Source: CALDTK01 sp041744755 (GTDB taxonomy: Bacteria; Bacteroidota; Bacteroidia; Chitinophagales; Saprospiraceae). From it: a stretch of DNA of 64,000 nt. Made by a program: the position numbers and the translations under genes. Shown here piece after piece: positions 33,517 to 42,225 of the stretch (within the stretch, counting starts at the first letter, position 1; each line of letters opens with the position of its first letter). The stretch covers positions 62,001 through 126,000 of the forward strand of contig JBGTKC010000087.1 of assembly GCA_041744755.1 (NCBI GenBank), written 5' to 3'. The notes beneath the pieces were generated by a model. That model was not told where the DNA came from, did not search any database, and saw nothing but the letters and a program-made list of their open reading frames with translations.

Positions 33517-34680
33517 TCAAACAGCTGTCGCATTCGCGGCTCGTGTCACGCCCAAAAAGCCCGAGATCTTCCCGAGCACGTAGTCTACCTCCTCCGCTGT
33601 ATTTAGGTGCGAAAAGCTAAAGCGTACCGTCACCATATCGTCCTGCGGGCCGTACATCGCACTGATCACGTGGCTGCCGGCGTCCGCGCCCGAGCTACAG
33701 GCCGAGCCACCGCTGGCCGCGATGCCGGCGATGTCGAGGTTGAAGAGCAACAGCTCCGACTTGAGCGTGTACGGGAAGCTCACGCTCAGGACCGTGTAGA
33801 GATTAGCGCCCGCGAGATCAGTGTTTACCCGGATCTTGGGTTCTAGTTGCCGCAGGCGATGCACGAAGTCGTGGCGCAAGTCCTGGATGTACGTCCGCCG
33901 GTCTTCCAGGTGCTCATAGGCGAGCTCGAAGGCCTGCGCAAGTCCGGCGATTCCGTAAAGGTTCTCCGTTCCGCCGCGCATGTTGCGCTCCTGCGATCCG
34001 CCGTCCACGAAGGGGCGTACGATCTGCTCGTTGGAGACGTAGACGAAACCGACGCCCTTGGGCCCGTGAAACTTATGCGCCGCCCCGGTGATAAAGTCGA
34101 TCGGGAGTGTCTGGAGGTCAATGTCGAGGTGACCCGTCGTCTGAACGGTGTCGCTGTGTAGCAAGGCCCCGTGCGCCTTGCACAACTCGCCGAAGGCCTG
34201 GAGGTCGATGAGGTTACCGGTTTCGTTGTTTGCGTGCATCAGGGTCACGAGCACTTTCCGGCCAGCCAGCTCTGCGAGTTTGGTGTCGAGCGAATCCAGG
34301 CTCGGCCGACCCCACTCGTCTAGTGCGAGCATGTGGAGGCGGACCTTACAGTTCTGCTGGACGTCCCTGAGACTGTGCAGGACGCAGTGGTGCTCGGTAG
34401 CGCTGGAGACGATGTCGGTGACGCACAGGTCGCGCACGCTGCACTTGATGGCCATGTTGGTCGCCTCCGTCCCGCCGCTCGTGAAGAAGATTTCCCCGAT
34501 GGAAGCATTGAGTCGGGCGGCCACGCGTTTGCGGGCCGACTCGATGATGGTCCGTCCCTCGCGGCCCTCCTTGTGGATAGAGCTAGGATTGCCGTAGGCC
34601 TCCCGCATGAGTCCACTCATGGCTTCGATGACTTCCGGGAGTACTGGCGTCGAGGCGGCATTATCGAGGTAGACACGCAT
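33517..34680 (-). CDS. Cysteine desulfurase, NifS/IscS type
   Basis: 387 residues, class V aminotransferase fold. Signatures: YLDNAASTPV at the N-terminus, SSATEHHCVLHSL, the PLP lysine in ITGAAHKFHGPKG (about residues 195-207), and the active-site cysteine loop ASGGSACSSGADAGSHVI. Supplies sulfur for Fe-S clusters or tRNA thiolation; mrp and nfu at 4.5-6 kb and the tRNA-modifying MnmH and MiaB are potential users. glmM lies upstream on the same strand. Confidence 0.92.
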   Translation of the reverse strand: MRVYLDNAASTPVLPEVIEAMSGLMREAYGNPSSIHKEGREGRTIIESARKRVAARLNASIGEIFFTSGGTEATNMAIKCSVRDLCVTDIVSSATEHHCVLHSLRDVQQNCKVRLHMLALDEWGRPSLDSLDTKLAELAGRKVLVTLMHANNETGNLIDLQAFGELCKAHGALLHSDTVQTTGHLDIDLQTLPIDFITGAAHKFHGPKGVGFVYVSNEQIVRPFVDGGSQERNMRGGTENLYGIAGLAQAFELAYEHLEDRRTYIQDLRHDFVHRLRQLEPKIRVNTDLAGANLYTVLSVSFPYTLKSELLLFNLDIAGIAASGGSACSSGADAGSHVISAMYGPQDDMVTVRFSFSHLNTAEEVDYVLGKISGFLGVTRAANATAV

Positions 34681-34687
34681 ATCGTAG

Positions 34688-34702
34688 ATTTTGACGCAAG
34701 CC
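34688..34702 (+). repeat. T4-GNAA element, near match
   Basis: ATTTT-GAC-GCAA-GCC; middle mismatch. Just upstream of the cysteine desulfurase start. Confidence 0.6.
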
Positions 34703-34755
34703 GGAGCTCGCCAGAGGGAGTAGAACTTGAAGACTTGCGGTGAAGGTCCGAAAAT

Positions 34756-36156
34756 CTAAGCAAGTGCCACGCGCAGTCGGTCCATCGCTTCACTCGCGAG
34801 CCGCAGGGCCGCCGTGGCGTCTGTGCTCTCGGCAATCACCCGCATGATGGGCTCGGTGTTGCTGGCGCGCAGGTGGACCCACCCCTCTGTCAAGTCGATC
34901 TTCATCCCGTCCTGGTGGTCGATCTCTGCACCCGCGTAACTCTCCGCTACGCGCGCCAGGGCCATTTCAACTACGTCGGCGTCCGGGACATCGATCTTGT
35001 CTTTGACGATCTCGTAGTCGGGGAAGCTTGCCCGCAGGTCGCTGGCCGACAAGCCAGAGGTAGCCAGGTGACTCAACAGCAGTGCAATCCCCACGAGGCT
35101 ATCACGACCGTAGTGTAGTCCTGGGTAGATGATGCCGCCGTTGCCCTCCCCAGCGATCACCGCGCCCACCTCGCGCATCTTGCTCACGACGTGGACCTCA
35201 CCCACGGCAGCCGCCGCGTAGGCCTGCCCGACGCGCGCGGCAACGTCCTTGAGGGCACGACTGCTCGACAGATTGCTCACCACCGGGCCCGGCGTGTGGG
35301 CCAGGACGTAGTCCGCCACCGCGACCAGGGTGTACTCCTCGCCAAACATGCTCCCGTCCTCGCTCACGAGCACGAGTCGATCCACGTCGGGGTCGACGGC
35401 TATCCCGAGGCCGGCGCGCGAGTCGTCACGGACGGCTTTCGCCAAAACTGCCAGATTCTGTGGTAGCGGCTCGGCCTCGTGAGCAAAATCACCGGTCATT
35501 TCGGCAAAAAGCAATTGGTAGGTGACCCCGAGCGCGTCCAGGAGTGGCGGGACACTGATGGCCCCGGTGGAGTTGATGCAGTCGACGATGACGTGAAAAC
35601 CGGCGGCGCGAATAGCCTGCACTCGGACCAGCGGCAGGGCACACACCTTAGCAACGTGGTCCGCGATATCGTCGGTAGACCGTCGGTAGCCGCCGAGCTC
35701 TCGCACCTTGGGGTAAGCGATCTTGCCGGCCTCGATGATCGAGAGGATCACCTCGCCATCGGCCGCCGAAAGGAACTCGCCACTGGCATTCAGGAGCTTG
35801 AGGGCATTATAATCGTAAGGGTTGTGGCTCGCCGACAACACGATCCCGCCCTGGGCCCCGTGCCGCACGACCGCCATCTCCACGGTCGGTGTCGTAGAGA
35901 GGTCCAGGTCGATCACATCGATGCCTAAGAACCGTAGGGTCGCCGTCACGAACTGCGCGACCACCGGCCCGCTCATCCGCCCGTCGCGCCCGATGACCAC
36001 AGCCGGCCGAGGCCCATCGTGGCCGCCTAGTCGCTTCAAGAACGTCCCGTAGCCACTAACGAAGTTGAGCAAAGTCTGTGGCGTGAGATCTCCGGAAGGA
36101 TCCAGGGAGGTGCCGATGGTGCCGCGGACGCCCGACACGGAAACTTTCAAAGCCAT
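34756..36156 (-). CDS. glmM: Phosphohexomutase, likely phosphoglucosamine mutase
   Basis: 466 residues of the alpha-D-phosphohexomutase family. N-terminal SGVRGTIG, phosphoserine loop LSASHNPYDYNALK (Ser near residue 100), metal loop DPDVDRLV, sugar loop GEGNGG, and phosphate loop RASNTEPIMR. Makes glucosamine-1-phosphate for UDP-GlcNAc; the adjacent murB supports a cell-wall role, but phosphomannomutase or glucomutase activity cannot be excluded. A TACCTTCC box lies 5 bases upstream. Confidence 0.85.
   Translation of the reverse strand: MALKVSVSGVRGTIGTSLDPSGDLTPQTLLNFVSGYGTFLKRLGGHDGPRPAVVIGRDGRMSGPVVAQFVTATLRFLGIDVIDLDLSTTPTVEMAVVRHGAQGGIVLSASHNPYDYNALKLLNASGEFLSAADGEVILSIIEAGKIAYPKVRELGGYRRSTDDIADHVAKVCALPLVRVQAIRAAGFHVIVDCINSTGAISVPPLLDALGVTYQLLFAEMTGDFAHEAEPLPQNLAVLAKAVRDDSRAGLGIAVDPDVDRLVLVSEDGSMFGEEYTLVAVADYVLAHTPGPVVSNLSSSRALKDVAARVGQAYAAAAVGEVHVVSKMREVGAVIAGEGNGGIIYPGLHYGRDSLVGIALLLSHLATSGLSASDLRASFPDYEIVKDKIDVPDADVVEMALARVAESYAGAEIDHQDGMKIDLTEGWVHLRASNTEPIMRVIAESTDATAALRLASEAMDRLRVALA
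35434..35448 (-). repeat. T4-GNAA mini-hairpin element, strict
   Basis: Stem GGC/GCC, loop GAAA. In glmM (VLAKA). Confidence 0.85.
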
Positions 36157-36161
36157 GGGGC

Positions 36162-36169
36162 GGAAGGTA
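36162..36169 (-). promoter_or_regulatory. Putative -7 box of glmM (TACCTTCC)
   Basis: Ends 5 bases before the ATG at 36156 and lies between glmM and murB. Confidence 0.45.
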
Positions 36170-36189
36170 GGGGCGATACGGTGACCGTC

Positions 36190-37233
36190 TCAGAACACAT
36201 TCACTTCCATCTCTAGCGCCACCCCGAACTTCGCCTCGACGTCCGCCTGTATCTCGCGCGCCAGGGCGAACAGCTCCCTACCGCTCCCGCCGCCGTGGTT
36301 GACGAGCACCAGGGCCTGCCGGTCGTGCACGCCGATCGCGCCGCGGCGGTGCCCCTTCCAGCCCGCCTGCTCGATGAGCCACCCCGCCGGGATCTTGCGT
36401 CCGCCAGCTGGCAATTCGTAGCTAGGGGCACTAGGATGGAGGGCGGCGAAGGACTCGTAGTCGCTTAGGCTCAACTCCGGATTCTTGAAGAAGCTACCGC
36501 TATTACCGATCTCGGCGGGGTCGGGCAACTTCGAACGCCGGATCGCAATCACGGCGGTCGAAATGTGTTTTGGCGAAAGCCGTGACTGTCCTGGCGCCTC
36601 GCCCACGCCCTGCGCCACAACGTGCTCACGGACGTCCCCATAGTCGGCCCGTAGGTCGTGCTCGCCGACACTCAGGCGGAACGTCACCTCGGTGATGATA
36701 TACTGCCCGGCCAGCTCTCGCTTGAACACACTGTGGCGGTAGCCGAATCCGCAATCCTCGGCGCGGAACTCGCGCAGGTCAAGGGTCTCACGGTGGAGGG
36801 CCTTCAGTGACACGAAGCGGTCTTTGAGCTCGACGCCGTACGCACCGATGTTCTGAACTGGGCTCGCGCCGACGCTCCCGGGAATGAGGCTCAGGTTTTC
36901 CAACCCTCCGTAGCCGGCGTCCACGGTGTACGCCACGAACTCGTGCCAGTTCTCTCCGGCGGCGGCCGTCACCTCGACGTAATCGCCTTTCGGCAAAACG
37001 CGCACCCCGCGTAGGTCCAGGTGAAGCACGAGACCCGGCACATCGCGCGTCAGCAGCAGGTTCGAGCCTCCCCCGAGCACCAGTGTCGGCAATTCGATCC
37101 TGAGTGCCTCTCGCAGGCTCCCGAGACTCGTGGCGCGGAAGTAGCGCTCGGCGCTGGACTCCAATCCGAAGGTATTAAATCGACGTAGCGAAACCCCGTG
37201 AAGGAGCGTACTGGCGGGAGGAGAGTCGGTCAC
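36190..37233 (-). CDS. murB: UDP-N-acetylenolpyruvoylglucosamine reductase
   Basis: 347 residues from the GTG at 37233. FAD enzyme of peptidoglycan precursor synthesis. LRRFNTFGLES at the N-terminus, FAD loop LVLGGGSNLLLTRDVPGLVLHL, GSVGASPVQNIGAYGVE, then GNSGSFFKNPEL with the catalytic Ser, and the AGWLIEQAGWKGHRRG stretch of type I MurB. The frame is open further upstream but overlaps the preceding gene. Two mini-hairpin elements. Confidence 0.93.
   Translation of the reverse strand: MTDSPPASTLLHGVSLRRFNTFGLESSAERYFRATSLGSLREALRIELPTLVLGGGSNLLLTRDVPGLVLHLDLRGVRVLPKGDYVEVTAAAGENWHEFVAYTVDAGYGGLENLSLIPGSVGASPVQNIGAYGVELKDRFVSLKALHRETLDLREFRAEDCGFGYRHSVFKRELAGQYIITEVTFRLSVGEHDLRADYGDVREHVVAQGVGEAPGQSRLSPKHISTAVIAIRRSKLPDPAEIGNSGSFFKNPELSLSDYESFAALHPSAPSYELPAGGRKIPAGWLIEQAGWKGHRRGAIGVHDRQALVLVNHGGGSGRELFALAREIQADVEAKFGVALEMEVNVF
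36567..36581 (+). repeat. T4-GNAA mini-hairpin element, strict
   Basis: Stem GGC/GCC, loop GAAA. In murB (LSPKH). Confidence 0.85.
36985..36999 (-). repeat. T4-GNAA mini-hairpin element, strict
   Basis: Stem GCC/GGC, loop GAAA. In murB (VLPKG). Confidence 0.85.
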
Positions 37234-37250
37234 GGAGGAAAGGGTATGGC

Positions 37251-37808
37251 CTATTCGAAGGAGGGCAGTAGCGTCGAGTCCACGGGCGCTAATTCGTATA
37301 GCGGATACCCCCAGTAGCCCGGGTTGCGATAGACGGGCAAGCTGCGGGTTGCGGTGATCTCGGGGGCTTCGCCACCCTGCTGTCGCAGGCGCAGCAGGCC
37401 TTCCGGCGTCTCGACGTAGATAGAGTAGCCGTCGGCGGGTTGGTCGAGGGTCTCCCTGGATAGACCCCGGCCCGACCACTCCGCGGTGACCTGCTTAACG
37501 GGCAACTGCTGCTCAACCGTAGCTGGCGCGCCGAGCTTACGATTGGTGATTAATGCGAGCAGGGGCGCCGCGACGGTGCAGAGGATCACCGCCGTGGCGA
37601 TCGCCTGAAAGCGCGCCAGGAAACTTCGCGAGAGAAAACTACAAATTAGTCCGATGACGAACCCCGTACCCGCCCCGTAGGTCGCGGACTTGATAATGAG
37701 TTCTCCAGCGTTGACGGTCGCGTCAACGGTGGGGAGCTCGACGGTCCACCCGACGATACACGCGATGCCGGCAACCAAGGCCAGGACGACCAAACTTCCA
37801 CGTAGCAT
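37251..37808 (-). CDS. Hypothetical membrane protein
   Basis: 185 residues; not recognised. Hydrophobic segments at about residues 5-22, 40-62 and 68-88, then a soluble ~95-residue C-terminal part (GYSIYVETPEGLLRLRQ). It lies 17 bases upstream of murB and 25 downstream of the ABC exporter gene on the same strand, so it is probably part of that transcription unit. Confidence 0.6.
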   Translation of the reverse strand: MLRGSLVVLALVAGIACIVGWTVELPTVDATVNAGELIIKSATYGAGTGFVIGLICSFLSRSFLARFQAIATAVILCTVAAPLLALITNRKLGAPATVEQQLPVKQVTAEWSGRGLSRETLDQPADGYSIYVETPEGLLRLRQQGGEAPEITATRSLPVYRNPGYWGYPLYELAPVDSTLLPSFE

Positions 37809-37833
37809 AGAGAGTCGTATGGGGACGTGAGGA

Positions 37834-39681
37834 CTAGACCTGTTCGAATTGGAGCTTTGCGAGAGATGCGTAAAGGCTGTCGGGTTGAGCGATGAGCTCG
37901 TCGTGCGTCCCAGACTCCACCACCTGCCCGCCGTCGATCACGAAGATGCGGTCCACGTCGCGGACGGTCGCCAGGCGGTGGGCGATCACGAAGCTCGTAC
38001 GACCTTCCATCAAACGGTCGAGCGCCTCCTGAACCACGCGTTCGCTTTCGGCGTCGAGGCTCGAGGTGGCCTCGTCGAGCAACAAAACCTTCGGGTCTTT
38101 TAGCAATGCGCGCGCGATGGCGATGCGCTGGCGCTGGCCGCCGCTCAACTTGACGCCACGCTCCCCGACGAGGGTGTCTAAGCCTTCGGGAAAGCGCTCG
38201 ATGAACTCGAGGGCATTTGCCTCGCGGGCGGCTGCCTCTATCTCCGGGCGGGACGCCGTCGGCCGCCCGTACCCGATATTCTCCGCGATACTTCCGGCGA
38301 AGAGCAAGACTTCCTGAGGGACGATCCCAAGGTGTCCGCGGTACACCGATAAGTCCAGGTCGCGGATCTCGATGCCGTCGAGGGTGATCGACCCCTCGTA
38401 GTCCGCGTAGAACCGGAGCAATAGCTGGAGTACCGTCGATTTACCCGCACCACTCGGACCCACCAGCGCGATCCGCTCGCCGGCCTGCACCGACAAGGAC
38501 AACCCACGCAGCACCTCCATGTCGGGACGACTCGGGTAGCGAAACTCAACTTCTTCAAAACGGATGTGGCCTTTGATCACGGGCGTCGATGACGCGGGGG
38601 AGGATTCGTTATGCAACGCTTCCATCGGCTCTCGCAAAATGTCCCGGATGCGCTCCGTCGCGCCGACGGCCCCAACGAGCTCTGTGTAAAAGTTGCCGAG
38701 GCCCGCGATCGCACCCCCGAGGATCGCGGTGTAGAGGGCGAACTCCAACAGGTCGCCGGATTCCATCTCGCCACTCTGCACCAACATTGCGCCCCGGTAG
38801 ATGATAAAGAAGAGGGCCCCGAACAGGAACGTGATGATAAAGACACTGAAGGCCGCACGGACGCGGGCGAACCTGAGACTCACCTCTACGGTGCGGTCCT
38901 GTGCGAGGGAATAGCGCGAGCGCTCCAGACCCTCGTTGACGTACGCCTTGACGGCCTGGATGCTCTGGATGGATTCCCCGAGGATATTGTTGGTCTCCGC
39001 GAGGGCCTCCTGCCGCTGCTTGGATAGCTTGCGGACGTAGCGCCCGAAGAAGATTGCCCCCACCACCACCACCGGAAAGGTGAGCAGCATGATTAGGCTA
39101 AGCTTCGGCATGCGGATAACGATGAAGGTGACGCCGAACACCAGGATCAGCACCTGTCGCAGGAACTCAGCGATCGTGATCGAGAAGGCGCTGTAGAGCT
39201 TCTCCACGTCGGCCGTGAGGCGGCTGATGAGTTCGCCGCTACGATTCTTCTCAAAGAAAAAGATCGGCAGGGCGACGAGGCGCCCGAACACGGCGCGACG
39301 TACGTCGGCGATCCCGAGTTCGCTTACGCGGGCGAACAGCAGCACGCGGAAGTAGCTCACCACACTCTGCGCGATAAGGATGGCGAGCATGGCCAGCCCC
39401 AGCTGCTCAACGCTAAGTCCGAGGGTGGCGGCGCCGTTGGCGGCGCGCACCATCTCGCCGATAAGGTATGGGAAGGCCATGAACACGAGGCTGCTCAGCG
39501 ACAGCAGCACCATGCCAATAATCAGTGACCATTTGTACGGACGGATGTACTCGAAGATCCCGAGGGCTTCCTTGAGCTGAGCCTTGCTGACGGTGCTGCG
39601 CTTGCCCGGCGCCACGGCGGCATCGGGTGCGGCCGTCGGCGCGAGCGGCGGCGGGGGGGAAGTCGGGGGGGCTGCGGCCAT
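37834..39681 (-). CDS. ABC exporter, fused permease/ATPase (MsbA-like)
   Basis: 615 residues. A Pro/Ala-rich N-terminal tail, a six-helix type I exporter domain at about residues 50-340, then the nucleotide-binding domain: Walker A GPSGAGKST, signature LSGGQRQRIAIARAL, Walker B VLLLDEATSSLD and the His switch IAHRLATVRD. Likely exports lipid, peptide or drug substrates; homodimeric half-transporter. The MsbA assignment (lipid A flipping) is by similarity of layout only. Confidence 0.88.
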   Translation of the reverse strand: MAAAPPTSPPPPLAPTAAPDAAVAPGKRSTVSKAQLKEALGIFEYIRPYKWSLIIGMVLLSLSSLVFMAFPYLIGEMVRAANGAATLGLSVEQLGLAMLAILIAQSVVSYFRVLLFARVSELGIADVRRAVFGRLVALPIFFFEKNRSGELISRLTADVEKLYSAFSITIAEFLRQVLILVFGVTFIVIRMPKLSLIMLLTFPVVVVGAIFFGRYVRKLSKQRQEALAETNNILGESIQSIQAVKAYVNEGLERSRYSLAQDRTVEVSLRFARVRAAFSVFIITFLFGALFFIIYRGAMLVQSGEMESGDLLEFALYTAILGGAIAGLGNFYTELVGAVGATERIRDILREPMEALHNESSPASSTPVIKGHIRFEEVEFRYPSRPDMEVLRGLSLSVQAGERIALVGPSGAGKSTVLQLLLRFYADYEGSITLDGIEIRDLDLSVYRGHLGIVPQEVLLFAGSIAENIGYGRPTASRPEIEAAAREANALEFIERFPEGLDTLVGERGVKLSGGQRQRIAIARALLKDPKVLLLDEATSSLDAESERVVQEALDRLMEGRTSFVIAHRLATVRDVDRIFVIDGGQVVESGTHDELIAQPDSLYASLAKLQFEQV

Positions 39682-39780
39682 GTAGCTCGGAGAACCAGTG
39701 GTCTCTCGTTTGGGTCGAGGGCCGAAGGTAGAGCACGCGTCCCATGGCGGGTCGGATGCTTGCCACCAATTCGCAGGGAC

Positions 39781-39795
39781 GCCTTTCGGCGAAAC
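39781..39795 (-). repeat. T4-GNAA element, near match
   Basis: GCC-GAAA-GGC stem intact, T run interrupted (GTTTC). Intergenic near the tRNA-Arg terminator. Confidence 0.6.
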
Positions 39796-39826
39796 GAGCG
39801 AGCCGATTCCGTGGATGCTGCCCTAT

Positions 39827-39868
39827 AAAAAAGCCCGCAACCGGCCGTATATCAGCGGATTGCGGGCT
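39827..39868 (-). terminator. Rho-independent terminator of tRNA-Arg
   Basis: On the minus strand AGCCCGCAA ... TTGCGGGCT is followed by T6. Nine-bp perfect stem, 7 bases after the tRNA 3' end. Confidence 0.85.
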
Positions 39869-39875
39869 ATACAAG

Positions 39876-39947
39876 TGGTCTCGGGTGGAATCGAACCACC
39901 ATCCCAGGCTCCGGAAACCTGTATACTATCCGTTGTACTACGAAACC
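39876..39947 (-). tRNA. tRNA-Arg (CCG)
   Basis: Minus-strand cloverleaf: acceptor GGTTTCG/CGAGACC (one G-T pair), anticodon stem CAGGT/GCCTG, loop TTCCGGA giving CCG, T arm GGTGG-TTCGATT-CCACC. CCA is not encoded. Confidence 0.93.
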
Positions 39948-39959
39948 GAAATAACTTCA

Positions 39960-39978
39960 ACCCTACGTCTCGTAGGGT
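39960..39978. repeat. 8-bp hairpin upstream of tRNA-Arg
   Basis: ACCCTACG-TCT-CGTAGGGT, perfect arms, 12 bases upstream of the tRNA 5' end. No T run follows; possibly part of the tRNA promoter region. Confidence 0.45.
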
Positions 39979-39993
39979 GTCGGGAATCGACGG

Positions 39994-40039
39994 GCCAAAA
40001 CTACAGCACCAGCGCGACTTACGTTCCTGTAGTTTTGGC
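39994..40039. repeat. 13-bp perfect inverted repeat containing a mini-hairpin element
   Basis: Arms 39994-40006 and 40027-40039 (GCCAAAACTACAG / CTGTAGTTTTGGC), 20-base spacer. The right arm is the 5' part of the strict element at 40032-40046. Confidence 0.7.
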
Positions 40040-40046
40040 GAAAGCC
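40032..40046 (+). repeat. T4-GNAA mini-hairpin element, strict
   Basis: Stem GGC/GCC, loop GAAA. Intergenic, overlapping the right arm of the 13-bp inverted repeat. Confidence 0.85.
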
Positions 40047-40082
40047 GGATGAATCACTCTCTCGCTCTGCGGCTCCCGACTC

Positions 40083-40123
40083 AAATAAAAGCAGGCCATC
40101 CGCATTAGGTGCGACTGGCCTGC
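40083..40123 (-). terminator. Terminator of the kinase-like gene
   Basis: On the minus strand GCAGGCCA ... TGGCCTGC with an inner CGCA/TGCG stem, followed by TTTTATTT; 29 bases after the stop at 40153. Confidence 0.85.
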
Positions 40124-40152
40124 CCGATGCTCATTTACGTAAACGCCAGCCA

Positions 40153-41325
40153 CTAGCTCACGATGCCTACCCGGCTGGGGATGGTGGTAAACTTAAGCTG
40201 TAAAGTTGGATCTGGCTCGCCGAATCCGGCCAGTTTGCCATTCATCTCGGTGGCGAGTTGGCGGGCGTACCGCAGCTCCGCGGCCTCGTGGCTGGGTGAG
40301 GACTGGCGACCCGAGAGATCAGCAACATTGAGGGTGGCGTTGTTGCCTTCCTTGGTCAACGTGACCTTAAGTGCGGTGCTCCCCTGCCGAAAGGCGTACC
40401 CGACTACCTCGGCGAAGAGCATCGTGAAGGGAATGGCCTGGTCCAGCGGGAGCCGCAGGGGCATGGAATCCACGTCCAGGCGACCGCCGTTCGGGGCAGT
40501 AAGTTCGACGAGGCGATCCTTGTACTTCTCGAAGAACGACTCGACCGCGACCTCGAAGCTCGTCCCGGAGTCGAACCCACTCTGCATCATTGCCTGAATC
40601 CCGGCCTCGTGGGCGGCCAGTTGGTTTGCACCCGAGCCGGGGGCCTCGAGCGGGATGCGGGCCGCGTAGACCTTCAGCATGAAGCGCAGCCGCTTGAGGG
40701 ATGCCTGCGAGGCGCCGGCGGTCTGGGTACGGGCCTCTGCGAAACCGGCCTCGGCATCGACCTGAGCCGCGCGGGCATTCGTGATGTCGCCGCGGAGTTT
40801 ACGCACGGTGGCGATGAAGATGAGGATGAGCGCGGCCACGATCGCAGCGGCTATCCCGATGGCGGTGAAGAGCTTCGCGTTGGCCGCGGAGCGGGCGCTC
40901 GACAGTTCCTCCGCAATCTGGTCGCGTTCGGTAATGGCGTCGGCCTGGGTCGCGGCGGCGACTTCGGCTTTGGCCTGGGCGTCGGTGAGGGCGCTGGCCT
41001 GCTCCTTGAGGTCCGCCTCCGCGTCGAGCGCCTGGGCTCTGGCGAACTCAGGGATGGATTTGGTACGTCGGTTGGCGGCCGAGTCCGCCCGCGCGAGCAC
41101 CCGCATCGCGCGCGCCTGGAGGCGTAGGTCGCCACTCGCGTCGGCGGCGGCGATCGCGTCACGGACCGCGTAATAGTCGACACTATTGCGCTCGTAGCTG
41201 GCCTCGGCCTTGCGGACGAGCGCCTCCGCCTGGGCGGCCGACTGGGCGGTAACGAGTTTTGGCGAAAGCCCTATGGCAAACAGGGCGGGGATGCTGACGC
41301 GTAAGAGAAGCAAACGGAAGGGCAT
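40153..41325 (-). CDS. Sensor-kinase-like protein lacking catalytic motifs
   Basis: 390 residues from the ATG at 41325. Signal peptide or membrane anchor (LLLLRVSIPALFAIG), a helical periplasmic region with TPR-like spacing (about 25-125), a coiled coil, one transmembrane helix at about 155-178 (FTAIGIAAAIVAALILIFIATV), then a cytoplasmic part resembling a HisKA_2 plus HATPase domain. The phospho-accepting His is absent (ASLKRLRFMLKVY), the N-box Asn-rich helix reads FAEVVGYAFRQG and the G1 box reads DLSGRQS. Probably a pseudokinase scaffold. Confidence 0.6.
   Translation of the reverse strand: MPFRLLLLRVSIPALFAIGLSPKLVTAQSAAQAEALVRKAEASYERNSVDYYAVRDAIAAADASGDLRLQARAMRVLARADSAANRRTKSIPEFARAQALDAEADLKEQASALTDAQAKAEVAAATQADAITERDQIAEELSSARSAANAKLFTAIGIAAAIVAALILIFIATVRKLRGDITNARAAQVDAEAGFAEARTQTAGASQASLKRLRFMLKVYAARIPLEAPGSGANQLAAHEAGIQAMMQSGFDSGTSFEVAVESFFEKYKDRLVELTAPNGGRLDVDSMPLRLPLDQAIPFTMLFAEVVGYAFRQGSTALKVTLTKEGNNATLNVADLSGRQSSPSHEAAELRYARQLATEMNGKLAGFGEPDPTLQLKFTTIPSRVGIVS
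41256..41270 (+). repeat. T4-GNAA mini-hairpin element, strict
   Basis: Stem GGC/GCC, loop GAAA. In the signal-peptide region of the kinase-like gene (LSPKL). Confidence 0.85.
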
Positions 41326-41451
41326 AGGGGGGGAACTGAGTACTGGAAAGCCTAACGAGGTGGTAACGAGGGTCGGGGAGATTAGGTGTTCAGCCGACAC
41401 ACATGTTCAAAACCTGACAAATGTCCTCGGTCAAAGTGGCTGCGATAGGCC

Positions 41452-42081
41452 TCAATCCTCGATGTTGTACACCTGCGAAATTTTGCCGAGGATGGCCTCG
41501 AAGTCAATCTTCAGGTCAACGACTTCTCCCGTCGCGAAGTCGAACACCCAGCCGTGTACCGTGAGCCCGCGGCGCTTGATCGCCCGCTGGACGACGGCGG
41601 TCTTGAGGACGTTCACGGTCTGCTCCTGGACGTTGAGTTCGACGAGGCGTCGGTAGCGGAGCGGCTCATCGGCGATGGACTCGAGCTCATTCTGGTGAGT
41701 CCGGTACACGTCGCGGACGTTCCGTAGCCATGGGTTGAGCATCCCGAGGTCGGCGCTCTGCATTCCTGCTTTGATCCCGCCGCAGCCGTAGTGCCCACAC
41801 ACGACCACATGGTTTACCTCCAGGTGCATGACGGCATACTCAATGACCGACATCACGTTCAGGTCGGTATTCGGGACCATGTTGGCGATGTTGCGGTGGA
41901 CGAAGACATCCCCGGGTCGCGCGCCGATGATTGCCTCGGCCGGGACCCGACTATCGGAACACCCGATGTACAGCAGCTCCGGATTTTGGCCCTTGGCGAG
42001 CGTCTCGAAAAAATCCACGTCTTCGTCGAGGCGTTCCTTGATCCACACTTTGTTGCGGTCGAAAATCGATTTGATGTCCAT
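41452..42081 (-). CDS. Beta-carbonic anhydrase
   Basis: 209 residues. Zinc ligands in GCSDSRVPAE (Cys and Asp) and VVCGHYGCGGI (His, Cys), the usual beta-class order. Interconverts carbon dioxide and bicarbonate in the cytoplasm. ATG at 42081 (MDIKSIF) chosen; a TATCCTTG box lies 5 bases upstream. No bicarbonate transporter adjoins it. Confidence 0.93.
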   Translation of the reverse strand: MDIKSIFDRNKVWIKERLDEDVDFFETLAKGQNPELLYIGCSDSRVPAEAIIGARPGDVFVHRNIANMVPNTDLNVMSVIEYAVMHLEVNHVVVCGHYGCGGIKAGMQSADLGMLNPWLRNVRDVYRTHQNELESIADEPLRYRRLVELNVQEQTVNVLKTAVVQRAIKRRGLTVHGWVFDFATGEVVDLKIDFEAILGKISQVYNIED

Positions 42082-42086
42082 GCGCG

Positions 42087-42094
42087 CAAGGATA
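42087..42094 (-). promoter_or_regulatory. Putative -7 box of the carbonic anhydrase gene (TATCCTTG)
   Basis: Ends 5 bases before the ATG at 42081. Confidence 0.35.
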
Positions 42095-42225
42095 CGGGAC
42101 CAAGCCGGGAGGTTACGGTTGTTTGGTGAGTTGATTAGAAGATTGTTTGGTAGCCCACAGCCGGCGAGTGACGATCTCGCCAATCATTCCCAACTCTTCC
42201 ACCATTTTGTTTCAACTTTACCGGC

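Noticed and set aside
35494..35506. TTTTTGCCGAAATGA (minus strand) in glmM as an element
   Set aside because: The 3' half cannot pair with the 5' half.
40379..40397. GCC-GAAA-GGC hairpin in the kinase-like gene
   Set aside because: It has the stem and loop but is preceded by CCCT rather than TTTT; counted as outside the family.
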